A DNA stretch of 64,000 bases from Leptodontidium sp. MPI-SDFR-AT-0119. Lineage: Eukaryota > Ascomycota > Leotiomycetes > Helotiales > Leptodontidiaceae. Each line of letters starts with the position of its first letter. Position 1 is the stretch's first letter. This document shows, piece after piece, positions 25,578-37,871 of the stretch. Both the position numbers and the translations under genes were made by a program. The stretch covers positions 2,728,001 to 2,792,000 of the forward strand of contig JAHLEZ010000006.1 of the NCBI GenBank assembly GCA_020726505.1, given 5' to 3'. The notes beneath the pieces were generated by a model, which worked only from the letters and a program-made list of their open reading frames with translations, had not been told where the DNA came from and ran no database searches.

Positions 25578-26590
25578 GCTGGCGATTTGAAGTCTTCTAA
25601 TGATGGGAGAGAAGGTCCTGGATGGCCGAAAGGGGACGGTGGTTGAGGAATGTCTAGGATGTCGAAGAATGCTCGTAGCAGAGCGTGGGGAGGCTCTGCT
25701 TGCGGTCCGGGAGAAGCACGTCAGTGAGTGGTGTCTCGATCGCAGGCAGGCGACTCTCTGCATCCAGCAGAGATGGTGATGATTGGTGAATTGGACGGAA
25801 AGGAGCGTGGATGGTCGTAGGACAGGTGAGGGGGAGGAAAACGAGGCTATCGAGGTAGGACGCTTGACGGGAAGGTCGAGGGAGGATGAGGTTTTGTAGG
25901 GCGAGAGAGTTGGAGATATGCAACCGCAGATATTGCACGTTACACAGGAGAGGGGGGAATGCGAAGAGACGCAGGAGATCAATGAATGAAAGAGTGAATG
26001 GATGCAGCGAGAGGGAGGGAGATGCAGTCAGAAAGCACCGTAGTAGTTGACTCGGTGCAGCGCAAAGGGACGTGACAGAGCGAGCACGCAGGTGCAGGTG
26101 CAGGGGCTGCAAATCAAATCCGGAGCTCAAGACGGCCCGAAGCCTGACGGAAGTCTTGGCATGACTGGCGAGGTCTAGACTAAGCGAGAAGGATCACCAT
26201 CAACATCAACATCGACATCACTCGGGGATTATAAAGAACACGAAGCATCTATGTTTCAAGATCCATTTCTCGGAGTGCTGATCATTCTCGAAAGATCTTC
26301 TCGAAGTTATTCGCGTGATAAAAGAAAACGAAAAAAAACCGCCTCAGAATCCCATCCTTTCCAACCCCATCCGAGGATGAAGTGCACACGCATTGAAAAG
26401 AAAGAGAAAAAATATATGCCTCGAAAACCTTTTCATTCCCTGACCTTCGCGACCATGATAGAAACCTCCCAGTCTTCCAGTATAATGCCCAACTAGATCC
26501 ACAGACCGGAAAGTAACTGCTAACTAACTGTCAGTCCACCGCCCAGAGTGAGGAATTCGGAAAAATTACCATTTGAGACTGCAGCACGAT
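25578..26590. other. Intergenic region upstream of Nma111
   Basis: Contains the promoter and leader of the protease gene and the 3' end of the Myb-like gene. Long minus-strand frames at 25654-26130 are simple Ser/Leu/Pro-rich translations of the leader and are not credible proteins. Confidence 0.5.
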
Positions 26591-27193
26591 CTACTCATAG
26601 TAGTCATATGAATGGTACGACTTTGGTGAGTTTGTCAAGTCGTCGTCTCCGATAGTGTCGTGGAGAACAGGCATGTCCTCAGACTCCTCAGCATCGGGCT
26701 CATTCTTCAGAGGGGTATGGTTCTTAACGGGCGATCGTCGTCGCTTTGGGGTTGGTGTGGTATCCACTGGAGAGCTTTTGTCAGTCCCCGAGAAATTAAA
26801 TGAAGACCAAATGTATACTCATGTCATCCTCATCTTTGCCCTTTCTCTTTGACGGTGTTGTAGGAGCCTTTCCCTCACCCTTGGCCTTCTTGCCGCTTCC
26901 TGTGCCACGAGGGGCACGAGAAACGGGGATACCTGCAGGGCCTTGGTTGACAATACCAGCTGCGTTGACATCATTCTTGATCTTAAACCAACGCTCCGAG
27001 AGTGCACGAGTAGTACGGCCTGGCAGAGTGATCTTATCGAACTTGATTGCAGTCTTGCTTTCACCAAGAAGTTGCTGAACGATTTGATAAACTAGAGCAT
27101 ACTTCTCAAAGTTAGAATTGTCTCACAGAATTAGAAGGAAACTGTACTCACGTTTTCGGCATCTGTCCAAGCTCCTTTTTTGTTCTCGGCCAT
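26591..27193 (-). CDS. Small Myb/SANT-like protein
   Basis: Three exons on the minus strand: 27193-27152, 27101-26819 and 26766-26591 (about 166 residues); introns of 50 and 52 bp. The N-terminus reads 'MAENKKGAWTDAEN' joined to 'YALVYQIVQQLLGES', followed by 'LPGRTTRALSERWFKIKND', which has the W-spaced pattern of a single Myb/SANT-like repeat. The rest is basic and then acidic, with 'KRKGKDEDDM' and 'TPKRRRSPVK' as likely nuclear-localisation stretches, ending 'SYHSYDYYE'. This suggests a nuclear DNA- or chromatin-associated protein. Only one Myb unit is present, so direct DNA binding is not assured. No close named relative is recognised. Confidence 0.8.
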
Positions 27194-28166
27194 GGCTGTG
27201 GTTCTTGATTGTCTGTTTGGGTCGTGTGTGGCTATGAGTGGGGTCAGTAAAGATGATGTTGTGAGGTGCAAATGATATTGTATGGAGAGGGAAAGTGAAC
27301 AGAAGCCCGAAAGGTTTCAAATTGAAAAGAAAGACCACAATATGAAGTGAATTCAGGCGGTCAGGGAGTATGATAGGGAGCGGTATCGTACCTTTGTTGA
27401 TGTTGTATTTGCAGATCGAAACTGAGGAATGTGTCGAGTGGTGATGTTGTCGTGAAAAAGAAGAAATGGCCAACAGGGTTGAAGGTCGAGGTTATATAGG
27501 CGAGCTCTCCTCCCACTCCACCACCGTTAGCTCCATGAGGTTAGGCATCAATCTCTAGCGCTGTTTGTCTCTGAGCGGAAGATACGACCAATCTACCTGT
27601 CTGTGGAGTAGTGAATACTGATCAAGTCAAACGTCACTTCCGGTACCCAACCATTGCAGCGGTTCCTTTCTAGTTAGGTAGAATACGAGCACATTGCGAC
27701 TCGTAGCTCTTACATTTACGTCATGTATAAAAACCAATTGAGTTTGATGCCTTTGAAAATGACGAACATTTAGACTCTGAGCAGATGTTTTCATTTTCTT
27801 TTCTAGACACCGATAGCTCATTTTAGCGAGCCATAGCTAACAGCATACAAGAGTAGAGTACCTGTAGCCTTTCTGGGTCACCGAAAGACGCGATTACTAT
27901 TGGGCTGAACTGTTGAGTACTTCTTTCTTCGAGCCATCAGTGCATGGAAGCTGACTTGTTAAATCGATTGACATTTTACATTGTTGGTCACATGACTTCA
28001 ACCGGGAAACAGCAATTGGAGATGGAGAGGTATCCCCTGCTGCGTTTTTAGAAGCATAGTCCTTCCCAGGGTCAAGAGAGTGTCCAATATCCCAATAAAA
28101 TATCGAAGGCCTCACAGAGAAGTTTGAAACCCAATTATATCATAATAAATGTATGAAATTCGTTTC
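27194..28166. other. Intergenic region between the Myb-like and MFS genes
   Basis: Contains the Myb-like gene leader and the 3' end of the transporter gene. No supportable gene, RNA or repeat is seen. Confidence 0.45.
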
Positions 28167-30171
28167 CTATCTTCCTTCTTTCCGCGAATGAGACGACCGA
28201 TCGACCTCAATCATAAGAATACTCTTACTCACATTAGAACTCAAAAGTTCCTCACTCTCCTCATAATCTCCTTCGCCTTCAAGAAAGATTTCATGCCCGC
28301 TTCCTTCATACACCCACATTGCAACTACACATCCCGCAGCGGACATGCCAGCTACACCCCACCAAGAAGCACCAATCACACCCGCTTCAAGACCAGCACC
28401 ATACCACCAGCCACCAACAACAGGTCCAACGGTTCTGAATCCTGCCGAAACACTTTGACCTATTCCATGGATCGTCCCCAGGACACTTGGATGAGGCGAG
28501 CAGTTGTTCAGTAATATGATGCTTGCAGGTAGTGTGAACGTTCGCGCCGTAACTTGTACGAGTAGGACGAAGATGATTCCGATCCAAACAAACGACCCAG
28601 ATGCCGCATCAGGAGCTACCGTCGAGGATGGAAGAACAGCCAGGTAAGGGGCAAAGAAATAAGCGAATGGAAATAAAAGTAAGAAATATCTGAAGGAGCG
28701 AAGCGTGCCGAGTCTGGCATGAACCGGTGGGTAGAGGAAGATTTGAAGAACCATGCCTATGATGCCGAGGAATGAGGTTGCGATTCCGACGGTCGCAGCT
28801 GGCATGCCGAGCCCGCCTGTGAAAGAGAAAGGGAGCGAGTTTCCTTGTGAATCGGGGGCGAGGAATCGAGGAGTTGAGAGGAAGAGCGTCCAGATATTGG
28901 CGAATGCGCTACTGAATGTTAGTTCAAACTTGACTCCTGGTTGGATTTTCTTACCCAAGCTGGAAATCGAAGAAAGCGCCCGAGATGAGGGTGAAGATGA
29001 CATTTCGAGTCCAAATTCGACTGAAAGGAAGTCTTCTCGCTGGCCCCCCGTTCGACTTGGACTTTTCGATCTCCGTGTTCTCCATGGCAGTGTCTAGTGC
29101 ATCCGATGCTAGCAGCTTGGAGTAACCCTCCGAGCTACTTCTCCCTCGGATGAGATTTGAGATTCGTGACTTTAGGTGAAGTCCCATATCAAACTTTCCT
29201 CTCCGCTCTTTGAGTGTCTGCAAGCTGTTAGCACTCATTCCTCATCGTACCGGGCTCAACTCTTACCTCTTCCAATCCGAAGAAGACGATGTATGTTGTG
29301 ATCGTCAGGAACAGAGCATTCAATACACTTGGCAGAGCGTATGGGTAGTTCGAAATCCAACTGAACCCAAAACAACCTTCCGAGCCGAAAAACTCGGGTA
29401 GTGTAATCGCTGAGTTGGCGAGCAGTCCTCCCATAACTGATATGGTTAGCCAGGTCCACTTTCTCAAGCTGTAGACTTACTTGGTCCCAATATCCCCGCA
29501 ACGTTGAAACTCATTGGCAGGATCAAGAATGCCCTTGATTGGTACTTCTTCTCTTTGGTGATTTCAGCAATCATGGTCCGTCTGCCTGAATGTCAATTGT
29601 GTCCCAGCGTCTCCACAGGTTCTCCTTACATTATTCCAACAGTTCCATTGATACCTCCACCAAACACCCTCCAAAATGCAGCCCAGAAGAATGTCGTAGC
29701 GAAACCATATCCAATGCAGGATACTGCAGTTCCACCGAGCCCAATGAGCAGCACCATCTTCCTTCCGCACCACCTTGCATCTGCGGCCTTCCCCCACAAT
29801 ATGGCAGTCAAAACTTGTGCTCCCGTAAAACATCCTTGTAGTATTCCTGCTTGTGTAGAGACTGCTGCATCAGAAAGCGAGCTATCGAAACTCTTCAGCT
29901 GGTAGAAGACGTATGCTTGTAGAGATGCGACTTGCAGAAAGTCGACAAGCCGGCAAAGAAAGAGGATTGCAAGTTGGTCCTTTCGTGGAAGAGAAAGCCA
30001 TGTTACAGGCCCGGGCTTTGGCTTTGAAGACTCGGCATCGTTCTCTTCGCTGTTGAAAGAATCTGGATCTGGTAGGAGTTCATGTTCTGTAGTTGCCGAG
30101 TTTCCCCTTTTCCGTGTAATGTCTGGTCGAGAATCGTTACAGAATTCGTACGGACTAGCGTCTTTCTCCAT
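28167..30171 (-). CDS. MFS transporter, TetA/ZIFL-like (DHA1) group
   Basis: Five exons on the minus strand: 30171-29630, 29581-29481, 29436-29267, 29217-28955 and 28911-28167 (about 606 residues), with introns of 43-49 bp that all keep frame. The N-terminal ~60 residues are polar. TM1 is 'LAILFLCRLVDFLQVASLQ'. The MFS signature loop between TM2 and TM3 is 'WGKAADARWCGRKMVLLIG', and TM4-5 contain 'FWRVFGGGINGTVGI' joined to 'IRTMIAEIT', and 'FNVAGILGP' joined to 'IMGGLLAN'. A large charged central loop ('LKERRGKFDM...') separates two six-span halves. The second half holds 'RTFTLPASIILLNNCSPHP' and 'GIGQSVSAGFRTVGPVVGG'. The pattern fits the fungal/plant ZIFL or yeast YCR023C-like drug:H+ antiporters. 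The promoter is shared with the divergent ASST-like gene. Substrate unknown. Confidence 0.9.
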
Positions 30172-30803
30172 ATCAGATAGCAGAACAAAAAGGAATGAAG
30201 AGCAGGAATGAAGTGAAGAAGTAAAGAAAAGGCTATGAAAGGAAACTCAAGACCACGGCAGTCGATGGGGAATACTCCGTCCCCTCCTCCTGAATATAAC
30301 ATGCCCAGGGATAACCGCCAATGTTCACGTTCCCACTCTTCTATCGGGGACGCAAAAGCTTGGAAGCCGTTATCCACACCCGCCCAAGAGCAGGGGCACC
30401 TGGACAATCAGTGCTGCACGTCCCGTGTAACTCTGCAGCCCTGAACGCGTGGCGTGGACGGTGGCGTTCAAGCTAGCATGGTGATTAGGTGTGTCTGGCC
30501 CGCATGCCTCCTTCCGCGTCATGAACATACATCTCTTTCTATATTTCTGGGTCTGTGGAGATGAAGCCGCCTCACGCATCAACGAATACCTTCAGGAATT
30601 CCAGATGCAGATGAAACTGAGTCGTCACTAGCCTCTCATCACGATCATCGAATTTTTGAAGATCGCGGGGACCTGAGTAGCGTCCCAGGGATGGCATCGC
30701 AACACTCATTTTTGGAGAGCTTTGCGGTCTTCGGTTGACTCTTCTCTTTCCATTATTGCGTGATTTGAACATCTCTCTTTGTATATTGCGTTTCTTTGCC
30801 GCC
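30172..30803. promoter_or_regulatory. Shared divergent promoter of MFS and ASST-like genes
   Basis: 632 bp separate two start codons facing outwards, so the two genes share regulatory sequence. No TATA box or operator can be named with confidence. The interval contains no credible gene. Confidence 0.5.
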
Positions 30804-32585
30804 ATGAAGTTCATTTACTCTTCCACATTCATTTTCTTCCTCCAGCACGCTGTTGCAGATCTAGGCGTATATCACAACAGCCCCGACTTCGATGCTGGCA
30901 ATTATGGGGCATATCCAATTCAAACATACAACAGCACAAATCTCGTCTCACCTCGTTTGAATGTTTTACAATCAAGTTCAGAATGCGAGGACGGACTTTA
31001 CACGTTCTTGACTCCAAGAGGCGGAGCAACAAATGAAGCCAGTGCTATGATACTGGACGGTGATGGTAATATGGTATGGAAGCTTCAAGGCTACAACCAG
31101 ATATACAATCTGCTGGTGCAAGAATATAAGGGTGAACAGTATCTCACTTTTTGGGCTGGGAATGATGCTGTTGGCGGCCATGGTGCTGGCTTTTATTACA
31201 TGGTGAGTTTTTTAGTCTCTTGTGCCGACAACAGAATTTGACATTCGCAGCTGGATACATCTTACAACCACGTCATGAAGATTGGAGCTGTCGGTGGACT
31301 CGATGGTGACCTTCATGAATTCCGCATCACAGAGCAAGGCACGGCATTCTTCACCGTGTACGAGATTGTCCAAGTCGATCTGACCAAGCTGGGCAAGTCC
31401 TCATTCGGTCCAATTTGGGACTGCTTGATCCAGGAAATCGACATCGTAACAGGAGAGCTATTGTTCCAATGGCGCGCTGCCGACCATTTTTCCATTGCGG
31501 ATACCTACAAGGAGATCTCTGATCGCGGCGAGCCTGGCCGAGAATTCGACTGGTTCCACATGAACAGTATCGACAAAGATCCCAAAGGCAACTATCTCGT
31601 CTCTAGTCGCTACCTCCATGCGATCATCTACATCAACGGGAGAACAGGCGAGGTCATTTGGACGCTGGGAGGGAAGAAGAACATGTTCAAGGATCTATCG
31701 AATGGTCACGCAACCAGTTTTGCATATCAGCATGATGCTCGCTGGTCGGACAACTTTACTTCAATTACTCTATTCAACAATGCTGTAGACGATGAGCATC
31801 CACGAATTGCAGTCACCAGGGGACTACGGATTCGAGTTGATCAGGCAGAGATGACAGCAGAGCTCGTTGCTGATTATGTCAATCCCCATAAGATCAGGGG
31901 CATATCCCAAGGGTCTTTTCAGACCCTGCCGAACGGGAATGCTTTCATGGGGTACGGCAACACGGCTGCATTCACCGAGTATTCACACAATGGGACTGTT
32001 CTCTGCGACACCCACTACGGTCCAGAGAGTCAATTTGGTGCTGGGCATGTACAGTCGTACCGCATTTACAAGTACGAATGGTATGGATGGCCAACATCCG
32101 ACCCAGATGTGGCCATTTTCCGCGACGACGATAAGGGATGGAGACTTTTCGTTAGCTGGAATGGCGCAACTGAGGTGACTGAGTGGATATTGCAAGCCAC
32201 TGAGGAGCTAGACACAGACGACGAAGACTGGGACGACCTGGCAAGTCTTGAAAGAGTTGGATTTGAGACAGAATTTGACCTTGGAAGCTCCTATCAGAGG
32301 TACATGAGAGTTCTTGGTCTTGACTCGAGCGGCCGAGTTTTGGGAGTCAGTGATGCGTTGGATATCACCCAAGACAATGCAAGTGATTCTCCAATTTCGA
32401 AGACTGCTTATGCTAATATCTTGCAGGCTTGGAATTTGGCACCTCTTCGGATTGAGCAAACAGAGACGGGTTGGCTGAACATTCTGATTGGAGTTTGTGG
32501 TCTGACAGGACTCGGCGTAGGATTTAGGGAGGGTTTGGCATCTTGGCGGTCACGGAGGAAACCCATTCGACTACAACTTGTCTAA
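30804..32585 (+). CDS. Secreted arylsulfotransferase-like (ASST) protein
   Basis: Two exons, 30804-31202 and 31251-32585 (577 residues), with a 48-bp GT-AG intron whose junction reads 'GAGFYYM/LDTSYNHV'. The N-terminus is a signal peptide ('MKFIYSSTFIFFLQHAVA'). The body has the beta-propeller blades of the fungal arylsulfotransferase family: 'MILDGDGNMVWKLQGYNQIY', 'FDWFHMNSIDKDPKGNYLVS', 'GEVIWTLGGKKNMFKD', 'FAYQHDARW' and 'GSFQTLPNGNAFMGYG'. A hydrophobic segment near the C-terminus ('WLNILIGVCGLTGLGVG') with a basic tail suggests a membrane-anchored ectodomain. Bacterial relatives transfer sulfate between phenols; activity in the fungal family is largely unproven, so the name describes the fold. 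Divergently transcribed from the MFS transporter gene. Confidence 0.88.
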
Positions 32586-33133
32586 GCATAAGCACTTTTT
32601 CACCAATAAAACCTACTCATATTGCATTTCACCCTCTAGCTCTTGTGAATTTTAGATACTTACTGGAAGCTCCCGTCTCAAACTGATGTCGGTCTGCATA
32701 AAGCTCTTACCCGACACTTGCATCCAAAACAATATCCGCTAACAGCTCGAGACGAGAACCGAGCCACGAAGGTCTACATGATTGGCCAAATAAACGATAA
32801 GAGTGAGAAAGGTGGGGGAAGGCTTTGTATTGTTATGACGCGTCATGACAAGCATTGGCACTTTTTCTTCACCGACGCCAAGAGTCTGTTGCATGGTGAA
32901 CTGGATACCAGATCGAGACCAAGTAATGATTATCCGAGCCAATCGAGACCCTGGAAGTACGGTCATGACAAGTCTATTTACCCAAAAACTCCTCCAAGAG
33001 ATCCTATCCTATCCTATCCTAGCCTATGCCTTATGATAAAAATGGAATAATCTGAGCCGTCTATAAAGATATGGACAGAAACATTCAACAGCCAAGCCCT
33101 GGCAAACGCACACATAGAACGAATCACAGATGC
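32586..33133. other. Intergenic region with a short ATCCT tandem repeat
   Basis: Lies between convergent 3' ends of the ASST-like and sulfotransferase-like genes. Four tandem ATCCT units occur at 33001-33020. No gene is supported. Confidence 0.5.
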
Positions 33134-34032
33134 TCACAACCGCCACAACACTGAAACAAGGAACGCGCAAATTGCAACCAACACCGCTATCTCCAAGAAC
33201 CTGACTCCCACATTCAGCATCTGCATCCTATTCCTCCTTCTCGATCTGGAAACAAAGTCTCGGTTGTCGTTGGTGTTTGGGAACTTGCTTCCCATCGGAA
33301 TTGGCTGTCCGAGGAATTTGCATAGCGGTTCCCACCCGTCTTGAACCCGAAACTCGAGCAAGTTCACCTTTGGTACTAAACTCCTAACCTCATTGTAGTG
33401 ATTAATGAAGACCTCTTTGCCTTGGTGCTCGAAATCGCCTCTAAAGAAAGTATCGAAGAACTTCTTGAGCATTGGGTAATACATCCCCGCTGCCCAGCTG
33501 AAGTGGTGTAGATATCTCAGTTCTGGATCGGACACACGCCAGAAAACGGTACGCATGGTGGAAGCGTGCCATGAGTCTACATCTCGGTTCGTGAGAATAA
33601 CTTTGGCTTCTGGATAGGCCTCGATGAGCTCCTTTGCGAACGCAACGGCAGGCCAGTCGCAGACTGCTTGGCAATTCCCTAGCAACTGGTCCCAGTCGGC
33701 GCGAGTGAAAGGTGCTCCGATACCATCATATTTCGCGGTAAGGGCATCCATCCACATCAGTGCATCTGGGGGATTCTCGATCGAACAGTTCATCATGTGG
33801 TAGGTGTCCACATATCCAAGTTCTTTCATCGCGGTGCGCATAGCTGTACATTTGTTAGAATGTCATTTAAGCGAGAAGAGGAGGACGACCAACAAGCGGT
33901 TCCTGTACGCCCAAGACCCAGAATGAGGACTTTCATGGGGACTGTTCGGCGACATTCTCGTCGATTGATGTCTGTATCGCTTGTGAAGATGTCGGTGATG
34001 GGCCGAGAGGTATATTGAGCAGAAAACGCCAT
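33134..34032 (-). CDS. Sulfotransferase-like P-loop protein with a C-terminal membrane anchor
   Basis: Two exons on the minus strand, 34032-33894 and 33843-33134 (282 residues). The intron uses a weak GTTGGT donor, with a CTAAC-type branch and CAG. The junction restores the P-loop: 'KVLILGLGRTGTA' joins 'SMRTAMKELGYVDTYHM', the PAPS-binding 5' loop layout of the Sulfotransfer_4 family common in fungi. 'AKVILTNRDVDSWHASTMRT' matches the second cofactor site. The C-terminus carries a hydrophobic segment ('FLEIAVLVAICAFLVSVL') and so probably a tail anchor. Members of this family are mostly uncharacterised and may not transfer sulfate. A second in-frame ATG just before 'KVLILG' could be the true start, leaving out a ~30-residue lead. 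Confidence 0.87.
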
Positions 34033-35284
34033 TATGAAATGCTTGAAGCGGAAGCGACTGAAAACGACGGAGGGTTGGAAAGGAAAGTAAGGAGAGAATA
34101 CACAAAATGAGGGGGGTCCTCATCCAGAAATACATCGGATGCAAATCAAGCTTTGCCCGTCCCCGACCATCTTTTGCTCGCTGGTATATTGCCAAGGATG
34201 CTAGAGGGGATCATCTCCCATCCAGGAGTTTTCAATTGTGGGTGATGAGGACATGCAAGGGGAGAACAGTCCACAGAATCTCAAATGGCGACGACGTGGC
34301 TGAAGCATGCTCCCAGATTTGTCCACGAGTTCTGCACGAAGTAATCGACTCGTCCAATTTGACCAAACGCGACTTGGAGACGTGGAACAAAAAGTAAATT
34401 AGTGTCTAGGTGGGGACAGAAAAACATGCAGATTGAGAACGGGATGGTTGTGTACAGCAGATGTCAACAGGGGTCTCCAGCATATCTAGAAAACGTCCCC
34501 ACGCAGGTGGAGCGGGATCTAATCTACGGGACGCGCCTATCAGTCGCTGAACTGTACGCGGCCAAGGCTACACAGCCCCCTTTTCATGAACTGCTTTCTG
34601 CAAGTGGAGTTTGCTTTCGTACGTCGTTCCGCGGCCTCGGTTAGCTGTGACGGGAGTTCCTTGTCTTCATCCCCTTCCGACCTCCGATCTTGCACATCTT
34701 GAGAACTTATATCGTCTGAAACGATAGGTGATGAAGTGCGAGTCTTGACGCGAGTCTGGAAAGATGGCTGAGTTTTCCGACTTCTAATTGTGAAAGTTCG
34801 GTCCTAAAAGGTCGGGACCGAGGCCTGACCTGTTATGGTATTCCCCCTGACGATTTTGCATGCCGTGTTGTCCAACTTCGTCGTCTTCTAACTTCCGACA
34901 GCTGCTCCCAGCTTTCCGTTTCTTTCAAGTCTCCGAACACAGGGACTCGTATCTCATACTGGTGAACTTGAGGTATGGATGCGTAGTTGAAAGTCTGATA
35001 TTTCGAGAGTATAAGCTGGCTGTAAGACCTCATAGCCGGTTGCTTCCCAACAGCGAAGGCGACTTCGACTAATCAAGTTTGAAATCCGTCTCCTTTGTTG
35101 GACCCTGCTCCTGTCGGTCTTATCGTCCACGTCCAATGGTCCAAATTCTTCCTTCACTTGCAATTCCACATTGCGTCTCTCCACTTCGTTCATTTCCTGC
35201 ATTGTCTTGGTCCAATTCCAGCCCACTTACACAACGTCGCAAGAGCGGCACTTCCAGGTCGGGTTGTGAGTAAAGCAGTCTTAA
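34033..35284. other. Intergenic region, 1.25 kb
   Basis: No frame with recognisable domains on either strand; nothing supportable beyond flanking promoter and terminator sequence. Confidence 0.4.
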
Positions 35285-36276
35285 TTATTCCTCCTCAAAT
35301 TCCCCTTGAATCCAAACGTCATAATACCAAAAGTCCTCATCAGGGCCCTTGCTCTTCTTCCCCAGAACAACTTCTCGTCCTTCACTCTTCGCCACCTCCA
35401 ACATTCTCAAATGCAGCTTCAATATCGCCAGCTCAAAATCCAGTCCCTGCTCTCTTGTCAGCGCACAGTCCTTCACTTCAATCTCTCGCTGATGGCTCAC
35501 ATCTTTCGGCTGTCCATGAACAGCCAAATACCTCACACTCTTCAACATCCCCAACGCAGCATTGCAACTCTCAGACAATCGTACAGCGAGGCCAGAATGA
35601 GTATCTGCATATATGAAATGCTCAATACTCGTCAACTGGCTGTTTCCTGACCAGTAGTAAGGCGAATGCTTTCTCCTATCCATTTCCTGATACCCCAGAG
35701 CTGAGATCCCGATACGTCGAGGGAGCATGTACGCTGTCACGATCCTCACATGGTTGAAGCGTTCCGGGAGGGAGACTAAGTGAATAGTTAAAGACCGCAG
35801 AGGAACGTTGGCGAGGTACAATTTCCGTGCTATCGGCTCCAGACGATCGGTTTGTCGAGAGGGTAGATGGATCGCGAGGGAGGTCAGGAGCTGGAGATGA
35901 GAAACGGTTGTGGCGAGGAAGAAGAGGCAAGATTGCGGGGTCATAAATTTGAATTCGGGGGTGTGCGAGGAGTAGAAGATGTTGGCTACGTCTGTTCGTA
36001 GGAGGTGGCAGACAAATAGAAGGGGGTAAAGGGGATGCGATGGTGGATGGGATGGTGGCTGGAGCGGTGATGGATGTCCTGTCAGGTAGGAGTAAATTTC
36101 TAACCTAATCTCGAGCGGTAAGATGTGAAGCGTGGAGTTTGGGGTGAGAAAGGCACATGAAGGCGATCTCTTCAAATGACCTATTTGAATCAGCGTCGAG
36201 GTTTGCAGCAATGGGTCTCGGGATGCGCCTCACCAGTCGCTCTCCACCTCCTACCCAGTGCTTTGAGTTTATTCAT
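35285..36276 (-). CDS. F-box-like domain protein of unknown function
   Basis: The main exon (36180-35285) lacks a start ATG in its own frame. A 22-nt first exon (36276-36255, 'MNKLKAL' plus one base) joined across a 74-bp intron (36181-36254, GTAGGA donor, GCTGAT-like branch, ATAG acceptor) gives a clean 305-residue protein. Near the N-terminus 'LHILPLEIRLEIYSYLTG' is the short F-box-like motif typical of fungal proteins of this kind. The rest has no repeat I recognise. The protein ends in an acidic 'GEFEEE'. It may be an SCF-type adaptor or one of the many lineage-expanded fungal proteins with this motif. The first exon is inference; the main frame is firm. Confidence 0.7.
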
Positions 36277-36749
36277 CACGAGATAGTTCAAGATGTGTAG
36301 GAAGCATTTGTTTCCGCACAAAAGAACTAAAATAACCTGTTGACCAGGGCTGTTAACATATAAGTCAGATCACAGATGAGGTTCCTTAACGCAGAGGGGA
36401 GTGGCGCTTAGATGAATAATCTTTTGGAGGCCGCGGCTGCCTGATGCTGCTGCTCAGCCCCGGGCAGACTCCCAACGTGCAGATAGAGTCTCAAGCCACT
36501 TTTTCAACAGAGAGAGCAAACAATGAAATATTTGTGCTTTCAGCATATAAGGTTGCATTGTGCATAGAGACATGATTTCAGAGAGCGTTTCATTAGACCC
36601 CCGACCAACCAAACCACCCTAGATATCCTAACAAATGAAATTCCAACCCTCTTTCCCATACCTCATACCAGTTTTACAATTTACTTCTATCGCTTGTCAT
36701 TTCAAACACCGCATGTCCTTCCAATGACATGTTTACTCGTGTCGTAGAC
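36277..36749. other. Intergenic region
   Basis: Promoter of the F-box-like gene and 3' flank of the membrane-protein gene. No gene or RNA seen. Confidence 0.5.
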
Positions 36750-37871
36750 TTAGTTCTTCTTTCCATCCTCAGGTACCAGCTTGGACCAATCATTGCCAGC
36801 GATGATGAACAGCTGGCTGATGAGGCACATGGTGAACAAGAAAGTGACTGCCATTTGCATCCCTACAACCTTGAGGTATGTCTTGATGAGTCTGATGCGG
36901 GAAGCCCAGTCGAAAGTCTTCCATGCATCAAGCATGCCGATCATACCACTTCCACCAACGATCTCGGGAATGACCTTGCCACCAAAGCTTCGGTCAAACG
37001 GGACAATAGTCTCCTCGGTATCCTCAAGCAGGGAAGCTTGAACTCGGGTGAGGGTAACGTTGGCTGGGATGACGATCAAGAAAGCAAAAACCAACCCGAA
37101 GATGAGGATACCAATGGCCTTGAAGGTCATGGCAGTCTTTTGGTTTGGGGTCAAGTCAACGATTTGCTTAGCATCCTTATCGACAAGGCCTGCAAGAATG
37201 CTCATATAGATGGGAATGTAGACGGCTAGCTGTTCTGCAAGAGCAAAGACAGCAGTCGGGATCGCAACCTTCTTCCACATCTTTACTGGTGCCAAACGGC
37301 GGAACCATGTCCTGGGGCTTGGTTGAGAGATGACGATGTGTGTCCAGGTAAGGGAAAGCTGGGCGCAGAGCACGAGGGCCACGGCATTGGAGAAACCTCT
37401 TGGGAGCAGGTTGATGATGGGAATAACAGAGAGTACTCCAGCAATCCATTGAACTGCTAGAGCGTTGACGATAAAGATGCCAAACCCACGGAACCGCGCA
37501 CTGAATCCACCAAGATGTCTGAGGGTTCGGCGGAAGCTCGAGGTAATCAGCTGTGGCTTTGGAGGCTGCTCGGGGTCTTTGTTGATCGTAGAGTCGGGAT
37601 CTTCGGTTGCGAGGGGTTCGAAGGAGATGGAGTCTTGTGGGGATTCGATCATAACGAGAGTGGGGATGAGGCGACCGAAGGTATATTCAATCTGCAGATA
37701 TTAGCATAGTCGCAGAGCTGGAAACAGTATACATACAGTGAACATGGCAACGAGATACACGATGGTAGTCGAGACGAGCATGACAGCTCCCCATGTTGGG
37801 ATATTGATCTTGTCGCCATGCTCAGCGTGAGCATCAAGCCCTCGGCGGACAAGGGATCCGGCTACGTTCAT
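36750..37871 (-). CDS. Multi-span integral membrane protein of unknown function
   Basis: Two exons on the minus strand, 37871-37737 and 37691-36750 (358 residues), joined 'YLVAMFT/IEYTFGRL' across a 45-bp intron. About six hydrophobic segments are visible near residues 30-45, 114-138, 147-167, 187-212, 235-255 and 318-343 (e.g. 'IFIVNALAVQWIAGVLSVIP', 'AIGILIFGLVFAFLIVIPAN'). Between the first two lies a ~60-residue polar, acidic loop. No transport or catalytic motif is recognised. The pattern 'LVLCAQLSLTWTHIVIS' with 'PANVTLTRVQASLLED' is conserved-looking, so it is likely a real family, but I cannot name it. Confidence 0.8.

Noticed and set aside
25654..26130. Long minus-strand frame upstream of Nma111
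   Set aside because: Ser/Leu/Pro-biased translation of the leader of the protease gene.
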